Assembly: GCA_008828725.1 (NCBI GenBank)
Contig: MEHQ01002060.1
Location: forward strand, 502,717 to 566,716
Direction of reading: 5' to 3'
DNA from: Saccharina japonica
Lineage: Eukaryota > Sar > Phaeophyceae > Laminariales > Laminariaceae
DNA: 64,000 nucleotides
Shown here: positions 1 to 10,400 of the stretch, in pieces
Position numbering within the stretch: position 1 is the first letter of the stretch
Layout: each line of letters starts with the position of its first letter
Made by a program: the position numbers and the translations under genes
The notes under the pieces: model-generated
The model's database searches: none
Seen by the model: only the letters and a program-made list of their open reading frames with translations
Told to the model about the DNA's origin: nothing

Positions 1-152
1 GAACGCGAGAAGCGCGGCGCAACCACGAGCGGCTGCAGAGTGATACACGACTACAAGAGGGCTTGGCGGGAGCAGTTTTCAACGCAAATGGTCTTACCTG
101 GGCGAGTCGGCGTGGCCTTCTGTCACCCCCTCTTGGAAGGATCTGGCGAGCT
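1..152 (+). CDS. possible terminal exon of a gene entering from the left (partial)
   Basis: An open frame runs from the first base to a TAG at 150-152 and gives about 50 residues. The first part is rich in charged residues (EREKRG, HDYKRAWREQF). It is open at the window edge and has no recognisable domain. It could be the last exon of an upstream gene or simply chance in GC-rich DNA. The next plus-strand gene (PRKRIP1-like) does not obviously connect to it. Confidence 0.22.
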
Positions 153-1967
153 GTAGGCCACCCCAACAAGAGCTCCCAAGCTGCTGAATGGCAGGCTCGT
201 GCTTGCTCTGCGCTGCTCCTGACACCCTGCTTGCGACGTGATCGTGTCCCCATGTGTCTCTGGTCTCGACGGGTGCTCGTTCACGCTCGACAGTAGCGTG
301 CGCTGCAGCGAGACGACACGGATCGTTGCAGAGCCCAAGAATAGCACGAGCGACTCGATCCACATGGACCTGTCCGTACAGGGACGACACTAGGAAACAC
401 GCACACCGACAGCACATACCGCGCTTGAAACGAAATAGTTGGACGGAGCACTGTTCCCAAAGATGTTGGGAGCACAGGCAAGCCGGTGCTAGCCCCTGGC
501 GGCTCGAACTGAGAAAGTCTTAGGGGTTTGAGTGGTCGGAGCTCGGGTCGGTTGCTCGAGAGCTTGACTGTCTGGCACGATGTACGCGAGCAGCAGAGCC
601 AAGCACCGTGCTCCGGCCACAGGGCGAGAATCGAGGCATGCGTTGCCTTGGCGAGCTCCTTGTGTCTTCGGGAGCTGGCCTGAAGCGGAGATGCGGTGAT
701 TCCCGTCTCCGGATGTTCTTTGTTGCGTCATCCAAAATCTCCGAAAAAATATCGTATCTTCATCTTTGGAAAAGATAAATAATATAAAAAGTGAAATTTA
801 TAGAAAAAAAATTCCAGGTTCGATGTCCCCGACTGTAGCACCGAAGGTGCTGCTCTATTATACCACCCGTATTGCCGCCTGCCTGTCACAGGCACTCGTG
901 CACTGCTGGTTCGTGGCCATGTAAACCAACAGCTGTACAAGCAATGTACAGAGTAGCAGCCATTGCGCGTTAATTGTATTATACTGCCTGTACCAAGTCA
1001 TGTACGAAACTGGTACGGGTACTGGTACATGTACCAGTACAGGACACCTATTAATAATGAGAAACAGAAAAGCTGGCCCAGGCTGGATTCTTATTTGAGA
1101 GAGGTGTGCTTTCCACACTAATATCAAGATAACGACTCTCGAATTTCTTATTTTCCTCTAAATATCAGCCTGGCTTTCTTATTTAGCCCGTTCTTACTAT
1201 TATTATTACGAATACTCGTAGGTGTCCTGTACCAGGTATACGACTCGGACACTGCAGCAAGCAGAACTGACCTTTGTATCCGCTTCCTTGTATAATATCA
1301 TGCATTCGACACTACGAACCCATGCGTTTGGTCAAATACTTTGTTTTTCTCGAGATGTTTCATCGGTCAACCAGACTGCTGTACTGCTGTACCATAACTC
1401 ACCCTGCTCCCTCACCCTCGTCCCACCCCGACCTAAAGCAGTGACCACGTGACCACCCCCAGTCCTCACTGAACCCTCCAAAGCCAAAGTCACGTGGTAT
1501 TGAGGTATTGAGGCATTGAGGTATACGAGTACCTTTGGTATACAAATAGCTGCCGGCAGGGCCCACCCTGACCCAACGCCCCACGCCGACCAAAGTAGAG
1601 GTGCTGTCGTACTGCATACCCTCATATCATACGTATATACACATCATATGACATGTATGCGGGTTAAGCTCTCTGATTTTCATGCTTAAAAATCTACAAC
1701 TGTAATCGTTACCCTGGTCGTTGTTATGTTTTCTACGTACAGTAGTTGGTTTTTACGAGTAAAAAGTTTCTACTCACAGCTGACGTATCGCTGTCGATGA
1801 TGACAGATACAGGCAGTACCAATAAAATACACCACGGCAACTCGATGGTAAAGACCGGGAGCATCCAACTGACAACCCCTCCCCCGCTCCCCGCTCTCCT
1901 CTCCCCCGCTCTCCGCTCCCCCGTTCCCCTCTCCCCCGCTCCCGCCGGGTGTCTCTCCGGCAAACAG
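153..1967. other. no supported gene; probable upstream region or intron of the PRKRIP1-like gene
   Basis: No exon with recognisable homology was found on either strand. The N-terminal exon of the PRKRIP1-like gene should lie here or further left, but no segment could be matched to that family. Near 1000-1040 there is a GTAC-rich stretch of overlapping palindromes. Before the exon at 1968 there is a long C/T-rich tract (1878-1950) that looks like an extended polypyrimidine tract. Confidence 0.4.
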
Positions 1968-4364
1968 ACAGCGACAACAACCCAAAGCTCGTGCACGTGA
2001 GCTATGACCAGGCTAAGGGCAAGGATGCCGCCGATGGCGAGGGAGAGGGCAAGGCGGGCGGCAAGCTGGTCGTGGAGAAGACGGACCAGGTCATGGGCAG
2101 CTGCGCCGGCGCAGGGTAAGTGCCGGGACCGGGAAGCCGTGCGTGCGACGCTGCAATTGGACGCTCGACAAGCGAGAGGCATGTTTCGGTTAATAGACCG
2201 TGAAGCAGCAGCGCTAGAAGCAGTAAAATGGTTGGCTGCATGCGTTCACCTGCAAGAAACTAGGGTAGTCGAAGAAAATTGCTATGTTCATTTGTAGAAG
2301 CAGCAGGGGCAGGAGCTGTACGTACCGATTCTGACAAGGTGTATAAAATGATAATTTTGCAATGTAACCATACGATGTACAGCAGTAGTGCGGTGGTGCT
2401 CGTCGGGCAGGCCTCAGATTGTATTCGGTTCGTTTTGTCCTCTGTGCAGCAGTAGTTCTGAGGTAATGTGAGTTGGCCGGTTCTTGTCCGAAGAAAATCG
2501 CTTGGACGCCTTTGTTTTGTGTTGTTTCCTGATACGAGAGCTTGCCAAAGAAGAATGCCATTGGGTTTCCAGTGAAACAGTTGGCGTGTTCTAATCCACT
2601 ATTTTTGTGTAGGTCTCGCCTGATGTCCCCGTTGCATTGATGAGAGGACCGGTTAGTTTAACACATGTGATGCATCTGAAGAGTGGAGAAGAGAGATCTA
2701 TTAATAGGTTGCAAATATCCGCCAACTCGAGTTTCCATACTATATCATGTTATTACGTATGATATGTCATCCGTAGTGACCCTTACGACTATTAATAGGG
2801 AGGAGAGAGAAAGGAAGGGCGAAGATAATAAATGGGATGGAAACAAAAAAAAGAAAAAAAAAGTGTTGCCACCACCTCTACCTCCTCTCCTCCTGAAGCC
2901 TACCCCCGACACGTTTTGAAGCAACGCTTGCACACCATGCCCCACTCTCTTCCCCCGCGCTGTGCCCCACGAGTTTGCATATTTGACTACGACTATATCC
3001 TCCCCGAGCAGATGGTGCCTGTGAAAACCGACGAGGTAGAAAAAAAGACAGCCTAAAAAGTGTGTTGGCCGTCTACACACGGAAGGCAGATTCAGGCCGC
3101 TCGCTTTCGTTTGGATGCCCTTGCGAGGCGTTTTCAGCTTGATTTTTTTTTGTTCAGTTCTGGTTGCCTTGTTGCCTCGCTTTTGCTGTGCTTTAGGTCG
3201 GGTGAGTTTCACACGGCCGCTCGCTTTCCTTTTGATAGCCTTGCATGGCTTTTTCGGCATGACTGTTTTTTCTGATTCCACACCCCCCCCCCCGTCAACC
3301 CACGTGCCTTTGGAATGCGCCTTTTTGCCTCGCTCTTTTGCTACGCTTTGTTTAGGTCGGGCGAGTTTCACACGTACCGCGCTCACCGACGAAGGGAGAT
3401 GCACCGCGTGGCCGCGATGGACGAGGAGATGAAGGAGGAAGAAGCCACGACTAAGCTCAAGTCGGCCATGGACAAGGTGAGCTTTTTTTCAAGGTCTAAC
3501 GTCCTGAGGATAAAGGATGGGGGGGGGGGGGGGGGGGTGTAACTCATGCCATGGCATCGACCGTAGTCATATGAGTCAATACGACCCTCGGCATCACACA
3601 CCCTACAATGCCGGGACGCCGAGCCAATGGGGGAGGGGGGGGGGGCTCTGGTTGGGCGCTTGTCTCGAGGTCTGCGACGGCCTTGGCTCTCATAGGACTC
3701 AAGTTTGCTTGCACCTGCAGAGAAGAGGGACTCCAGTTAGCTACGTATGGAACCGTGGGGAGCCGTGGGGGGAGATTTTCAGATTTGAGTAAAAAAAGAA
3801 ACTAGATGTCCGGTTATGACCGGGCGTGAACGGGATGACCTCTACAATGTCTGCTGTATCTCGTGTGTAATAATGTGACTGACCAATCGGTTTATTGTTG
3901 TTTTCTGTTTTGTTTGTGTAATTGTGTATTGGCAGGGGCAGAAGGAGTGCGAAGAAAGGACGCGCAAGAAGTCCGAGAAGCGCAAGCGCAAAGAGGCGGA
4001 GAAACGCAAGCGCAAGAAGCAGGCCAAGGAGGACAGCGCCACCGGCGCGAAGCAAGCCAAGATCGACCACGCTTCCGCTAGCAAGGGCGCTTCTGCGAGC
4101 TCCGCCTCCAGCAGCGGGGGCAAAAACAGTGGCGGCGGCAACAGCAGCAGCAGCAGCGAGGGAGACGCAGCGGAGGAGTTCGTGTATATCCCTGAGGCCG
4201 ACCAGGCAGCGTCAGGAGGGGACGGGGGGGCACCCGCGGCGTATAAAAACGACGGCAGTTTCTTGGAGAAGATGAAGAAGGAGCTGGAGCTAGCGGGAAG
4301 TGGGGGCTGTGGTGTCGGGTCTTCAGCTGGTGGGGGTGGCGGCAAAGCGGTTGCTGCAAAGTGA
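1968..4364 (+). CDS. PRKRIP1: PRKRIP1/C114 family (DUF1168) protein, 5' incomplete
   Basis: Three exons join in phase: 1968-2115, 3356-3476 and 3936-4364 (stop TGA). The first ends in VMGSCAGAG and the second begins SGEFHTYRAHRRREM. Across the splice this gives the family signature (D)VMGSSAGAGSGEFHVYRxxRRRE seen in animal PRKRIP1. The second exon then runs through an acidic helix, and the third opens with alternating Lys/Arg/Glu (KKSEKRKRKEAEKRKRKK), as in the family's long basic helix. About 100 residues of Ser/Gly-rich tail follow, which animal members lack. Known members are nuclear and bind the catalytic spliceosome and double-stranded RNA; a spliceosomal role here is inferred from that. 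The first coding exon was not found, so start 1968 is an acceptor (CAG), not an initiator. The intron before 3356 holds a decoy copy of the exon start (see findings). Confidence 0.85.
3060..3260 (+). repeat. degenerate duplicate(s) of the PRKRIP1 exon-2 acceptor inside the intron
   Basis: At 3183-3220 the sequence GCTTTAG/GTCGGGTGAGTTTCACACG nearly repeats the true acceptor and exon start at 3345-3375. Translated after the decoy acceptor it again reads SGEFHT before running off into AARFPFDS. The following GGCCGCTCGCTTTC also recurs at 3096-3110, so the unit is roughly 130-160 bp and partly triplicated. Confidence 0.7.
3520..3665 (-). repeat. partial copy of the C-tailed dispersed family
   Basis: It begins with a G run (3520-3537), then GTAACTCATGCCATGGC, GTAGTCATATGAG and CTACAATGCCGGGA. 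This is the reverse complement of the C-tailed elements at 18821-19013 and 28870-29061, considerably diverged. It lies in the intron between PRKRIP1 exons 2 and 3. Confidence 0.6.
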
Positions 4365-5164
4365 CGGGGGGAACACGGGGCAGTTTGGTTTTACGCATGT
4401 GGGTGGGATCGGTACGGTGGCAGGAATGGCGGGGAGTGGGCACGACATGAGCAGTCGTGTTGGTTGTGTCGTCGTTTGTTTTTTGTCGATCCTTCGGGCG
4501 GGCAAGACACGAGCTAGCGTACCAGTTTGTGGTTGTCGTGTTTGTGCATATATATCCTCGCCGCGGCGCGGTATGGTACGATACGGGCTACGAGCCTGCA
4601 GTTGGTGGGTGTACGCTACGAGCCTGCAGTTGGTGGATGTACGTACGTAAGAGCCGAGCGAGGGAGGCCGCCGTCCAAGTACGGTCTCATGTAAATACAT
4701 ACGGTGGACGATGCACGGCATACGAAACAGGAGATGCATCCATGCATGTGCGTGTATGATCGACGAACATCTCGGCTGGAGGTGGTATTAATAGTACAAA
4801 GACTCAAGAGTATTGTCGCGGTGACGCAGTAGGAGCACGATAGGCATGTTTCCTGGCTTGAGGGCGTCACGTTTCAGGCAAGACCTACTGAGATTCCTCC
4901 AAAGGGACAAAATATTTCGAACGCGCATTTTTTCTTCTTCCAAACAAGGCGACGTGTTATGCTCTGCAGTGCACAAAACCTGGCCCCAGGACGATGGTTG
5001 TCGCTCCCTTTGTTCTATTTTTTTCCAGTTGACCTCGAATGTCCGTTGCCTGAAGCATGATCACCTTAATCTGCATCGAGTACTGACTGGTATTTGTCTA
5101 CTATGATACAGCAGTTCAGTAGTAACCTGCTGTCGTCGTCGTTTACGGCGTGGTGTGTGACGTA

Positions 5165-5529
5165 ACACCTCGGACGGATCATCTACAGATAGATCATCTA
5201 CAGATAGATCATCGATTCTCACTTCCCATGATCTAGATCTTCCAAGGCAGATCTAACCTCGATCTTGCTTGATCTGTATGATCTGTGTGATCTGTATGAT
5301 CTGTATGATCTGTGTGATATGTATGATCTAGCTCATGTCGCCGGGTGGGACCCGCATATATAGCCTGCGTGATCTACTACTGTGTAGCACATGTTTCCTG
5401 GGTTGGATCTATCTGTACTATGCAGATCCTGCACAACCTCTCTCAGCGGCAGGTAAGGAACTACTGTAGATGATCTACTGTAGATAGATAGATAGATCAT
5501 GATATATCTGATCTGTCCCGAGGTCTGGA
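5165..5529. mobile_element. GATC-rich inverted-repeat element (MITE-like), copy 1
   Basis: It starts ACACCTCGGACGGATCAT and ends ATCTGATCTGTCCCGAGGT, which are inverted copies. The interior is built of GATCTATC/GATCATAC units and a GTATGATCT microsatellite (5264-5330). It carries the landmarks seen in other copies: GGGTGGGA near 5341, ATGTTTCCTGGGTTGGATC near 5390 and GCAGATCCTGCACAAC near 5423. No coding capacity. Confidence 0.75.
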
Positions 5530-5988
5530 AAACTTGAGTTTCTGGGAATCTGGCAGTCACACATGGTGATGCCTTCTTTCATCTTGGCATACATACACAG
5601 CAGTCTCTGCCTCTCTCTGCGTGTGCATACATACACAGCAGTCTCTGCCTCTCTCTCTGCGTGTGTACGTGTATGCCTACTTGTACGTCGATTCCCTCCA
5701 TCTGCTCCTCTAACCGGCGCCATAAACAATACCGGTATGAAATGTACGAAACAATGCTACGATACGAGTACCAGTATAAGTAAAACAACAGCACTGTCTG
5801 TAGGCCCTCCGTACGATACCCTCTGTTCCTCAGAACGTAAAACATTTACCGCTCTGTTCCCGGCCTGCTAGAGGTACTAACCACGGATCTCTAGAACGTA
5901 GAGCATGTTCGTTGTCCTGCTGACCCCCCTTCTCCAGTAGCTGAGGGCATACGCATGCATGCCTTCCAAGCGGTCCCTATAGTATAAC

Positions 5989-6129
5989 CAGGGCCAGGTC
6001 TCTTCGCGGATCATGACCCGACCCGCGGCTCGGGTCAGGAACTTTTTTAACAATCACGGGTCGGGTCACACCCTTACCCGACCCGACCCACCGACCCTCG
6101 AGGTTTGACCCGGCCCGCGAACAGCCCTG
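5989..6129. mobile_element. hAT-like CGACC-rich MITE, copy 1
   Basis: It begins CAGGGCC and ends GAACAGCCCTG. The interior alternates GGGTCGGGTC and GACCCGACCC so that it folds back on itself. It shares ends and pentamer filling with the copies at 16237, 23908, 24670 and 42368. No clear target duplication is visible at this copy. Confidence 0.65.
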
Positions 6130-7423
6130 TCTCCATCTACTAATTACTCACGCCCGTACCCCGAGCGACGGAATACTACTACTGTAGTGCATATGGTACA
6201 CCACAGTATGGGCCCGCCAAGAAGAAACATGGTCTAATCTGCGAGAGCAAGGCTTGATCCCTTACTTTTGACACGAACCTGACCTTTTTGAGCCTTCTGG
6301 TCGTAATTTGAAGGGGCATTTCGATTGTCACAAAATCTCCAAATGACGCATGCCATCTTAAGGTAGAGGTACGTATACCCTTATGTTTCTTAGGGTGGCC
6401 AGTCACTTGATTATAGCATAGGAGCTCCTTCCTTACTTCACCCGAAAACTGTTTTTCGACGAAAACGAAATTGCTACCCGGTGAAAATTCTCGTGAGATT
6501 CCGACGAAAACTGTTTTTTTAATACATCCTTCCGAAAAAGAAACAGCCAAAATGTGCTACCTCTATCATATCGTAGCACGCGTCAAATGTACCTTATATT
6601 TACGACCAGAGTTGGTAGGGTTTATACGTAGGTTTATACGTACGGCAGTAGTAGTGTATGTATGGAACTCGCCGCTGAACGCGATCTCTTATTCCAAAGT
6701 TGTTATTGATAATAACGCCACCCAACAAGAGAGGAAGCCTGACGTTCTTATTCGTAGGATTACATGCTGTACCTGGTAGCATAGTACAATAATGCGTTTA
6801 CAAGTCGCTAAAAAGCGGAGAGGGGCGCAGTTAAATAACTGTGGCCAGTCACGCAACAAGTCACGCAAAAGGTCTCTCCCAATTAATGGGCTGCTGTAAC
6901 TACGCCAATTAACAGCTGCGCCAGAAGAAAAAGGAAAAAAAAAAAAAACGTTCACGACCTACCTCGACCATCCCCACGCCACTTTTACGTCTCTCATACG
7001 CACGAAGATGCTAAATACTCGTAAGGAGACCGCATTCTGACGCCCTTGACCGACCGTCCCCTCCCCTCGCCACACACTAAAATCAGTACATTTTTAAGGC
7101 CGAACGAGGCCTGTGGTCGTCAGGGGACATCCGGGGTACGTCCCCGGGTTTGCTATTAAATGGATGGATATGGATATTATTGCGGACCATGCGTAGACCT
7201 TGAAGGCGCGCCCAAAAACACCGGTTTCCCATCATAAAAGCTTTTTTTTAACGTAAGGAAGACAAGCCAACAAGCACACAGCACGCACCCGATATCACCT
7301 AACGTTATCATTGTCAACGAGCCACTCTCGGCGTAAAATATAAGGACCGGTTACACAATAAATACCAAGACCATATGGTCCTTACAAAATGGTCCTTAGC
7401 AATTCCGTCCAGAGTGCTTCTCG

Positions 7424-10400
7424 TCAGCCAGCACTCTCGTTCCCCGCGGGCCCCTCGATCGGTACCACCGAAGCTATGTCCCTCCCTTGCCCGGGGCGTC
7501 TATTCACGAAAGGCTGGGGCGAACTGAAAGCAGTAACGCCGCCGGCTCCGCCGCTGCTAGCAAACGGCACCGGCTGGACATTAATCGTCGGCGCCTCGGC
7601 ATCAATAAAATCAGGCAGGGCTAATCGAGGGGCGGGTGGTGGCAGCAGCCGCGGTGGCTCCCGTCCCATAGGGACTAACGCCTCCAGCACGAACACGACC
7701 CAGGTGTAGACGAGCATCACGGAGCATCCCGATATCAGGGCGTCTCCGAAAGCGTTGGAGTATCCCCTCGGAGTGTTAGAAGCGATAGAGTTGAAGGCGA
7801 TCGTCTCGACGGTCGTCGCAATAGCCGCGAACAAGTGCGCCCGGGTCCCGGAGCCGAAAGAACTGTCCAAAGCCTGCAAGCATGGGGGGGGGGGGGGGGG
7901 GGGGGGGGGGAAGGGGGGAAGGGGGTTAGGCGAAAAAACTGTTCAAAGCTCGTACGGGGCGGGGGGGTAGTGGAGAGTAAGCAGGGGTACTCATTTGTTG
8001 CTTGCCTTAGTCATTTGACCATTGACCACGCATCCCTTTCGAGACGGAGCACCGAGAGTAAGCAGGGGGGGGGATTTTCCTAGCGACCCTCAACCGTCAT
8101 GTTTGCCTAGCGACCGTCAACTGGCATGTTTGCCTAGACCATCGCCAGCTGACATATTTGCTAGCGAAATGTCAACGGACATCTTTTTTCTAGACCGCCA
8201 ACCGACATATTTTCCTAGACCGTCAACTGACATATTATATCCCAAAAGACAGAATTAAGAAATTGCGTCGGTTAGGACTCACAGAAGAGTTTTCATAGGG
8301 GGGGTTGCATTATTGGTAAACTTTTGTCAACTTCAGGTATGATTGATAGCATCTTCCAAGCTTGAAGTCATTAGATTATACTTAGTATTAATAGTAGTAT
8401 TAATACTGTAATTACCCTTTCGTAAGTGGATGGTTCGATTGGAGCAAGCGCCGCACATTTGCCGCCAGGTTGCAAATGGAATAAAAAATACAATTACGGA
8501 GACTACATGAATTAACAGCAGCTCCAAGTCGCTCACTAATTCATCTCACTAATTAATTCACAATCCCACTTGTACCCACACCCTCTTACTTGCCCAGACC
8601 ATCCAAACCGACGTACCTACACGTTCTCCGCCTACCGTAGACCGCTAACCCGACAAATTTTCCCTACGTATATGGAGGTATCTAATATATGATATATGAT
8701 ACCATACTTGACTCACCAGCGACACTCCAAAGACGGACTGGACGGCGGACACAGCCCCCTCGCCTACCAGCGTGCTCCGCCTCTTCCTCCGCGCGACGTA
8801 GCGCACCACCATGCCCGGCACCATCGCCAGGGGTGCCAAAAACGCCCAGTCCCCGAAGGCGGCAACGAGGGAGGCGAACGGAACGGTGCGCTCCCCCACC
8901 TCCGCGACGTGGAAGCCGACCAAGATGAGCCGAGGCCACGCCGAGCCACTGAGGCACGGCGCCACCTTGGACTGGAGCACGGAGGCAAGCGTGGCTTGTG
9001 TGAACGCTGACGATGATGGTGATGCTAGTACTTTCTCCTGGGCGCGCAGCTAATGCACGGTGTCGAGAAGAATAACGATGGTCGTACATATGGCGGACAC
9101 GCGGTTCGGGGGGGGGGGGGGGGGGAATGGGAGCTGGGGGGGTGGGGGGGGGGGGAGAGGGGGGGAGGGGGGGGGGGGGGGGGGGGGAAGGGGGGGGGGG
9201 GGAGGGGGGGGGTGGGGGGGGGTGGGGGTTGGCGAGGGTGGGGAGGAGACGGTGGGTGGGGGAGGGGCTGCAACCCGGGAGGAGTTTAACAGAGGGGGGG
9301 GGTGAGGGGGGGGGGGTGGGTGACAGTTGACTCTACAAGCTACCCATAAAAAGCATGATTATAAGAAGAGAGCCCCACAAGAAACTCGTACGTACGATAC
9401 CCTAAGGGCCTAACACCCTAACACCCTAACACCCTAACACCCTAACACCCTAACACCCTAACATCCTAACATCCTAACACCCTAACACCCTAACACCCTA
9501 ACACCCTAACACCCTAAGGGCCTAGAAGAGAGCTCCACAATAATCTCAAATCTGAGTTCTCCGGCAAAAATAAGAAATTCGGAAGCGGTTTTTTACTAAA
9601 GTTAAGGTGGAACAAGACACCCTTTCAGACCTCGGACATATCAGGTAAACCATCTACAGATCATACAGATCATCTACAGATAGATCATTCAGATCATCTA
9701 GATCATCCACAAAGTAGACCCTAACCATGACATGTTGTGTGGAGAGCATCCGTGCAGCAGTGCTTACCAAAACCAGGAAACATAGCCCTAGATCGTTGTT
9801 TACGGCTCCCACCCGGCAACATGGTCTATGTAGACCATACAGAGCATACAGATCATACAGATCAGGGGTACATCTTCCACTGAAAGATCTAAATCATTAG
9901 TAAGTGGTAATCGACGATCTGTCCAATGTGTGTGCACCGTTTTCACATATCATATCTATTCTGGGCCAGCATCTCGATCCCTCGCTATACGTAGAGAGCC
10001 GGTGCTACTTACTGCACGCGTTTGATGATGAAGGGTGCGAATCGCGGGAGTGGGTGTGTGTCGACGAGAGATTATACTTCGCGTGCCAACGACTATTTTT
10101 CAGTAGTTACAGTGGTAGCAGTTTGGGTGGTCCGAGCCCTGTTTTCACCGGTCGCGATGTACGGAAATGTAAGCACTTTTTGGTCTTGATATTTATACCC
10201 CAACGATCCTTACATTTCCACCCAGAGTGATACCGCATAACACGCATAACACGCACGAAAAATCCACACCCTGGGACTTATTTCAGACTCGATTTTCTCC
10301 GAAATGTGGGCGGGGCGGCAAAAAACACACAACGGCAATAATAGTGCCGTTGGAAAAATCGCCTCGAGATCTTTCCACACTGACAGGTCGCTTGGCATTG

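Larger units (their letters stand above)
4365..7423. other. intergenic region between convergent genes; repeats only
   Basis: This separates the stop of the PRKRIP1-like gene from the stop of the minus-strand LRR-membrane gene. It holds a GATC-rich inverted-repeat element (5165-5529), a hAT-like CGACC element (5989-6129) and a duplicated 47-bp segment near 5585-5665. A minus-strand open frame at 6550-6179 (123 residues) has no recognisable motif and no support as a gene. Confidence 0.5.

Noticed and set aside
2745-3404. 219-residue minus-strand frame antisense to PRKRIP1
   Set aside because: It overlaps introns and exon 2 of a well-supported plus-strand gene and reflects tandemly duplicated intron sequence.
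6179-6550. 123-residue minus-strand frame
   Set aside because: No recognisable domain, and it lies in a repeat-rich intergenic region; not enough support.
9025-9330. Gly-rich and Pro-rich open frames
   Set aside because: They translate the 230-bp G tract and its complement; no gene evidence.
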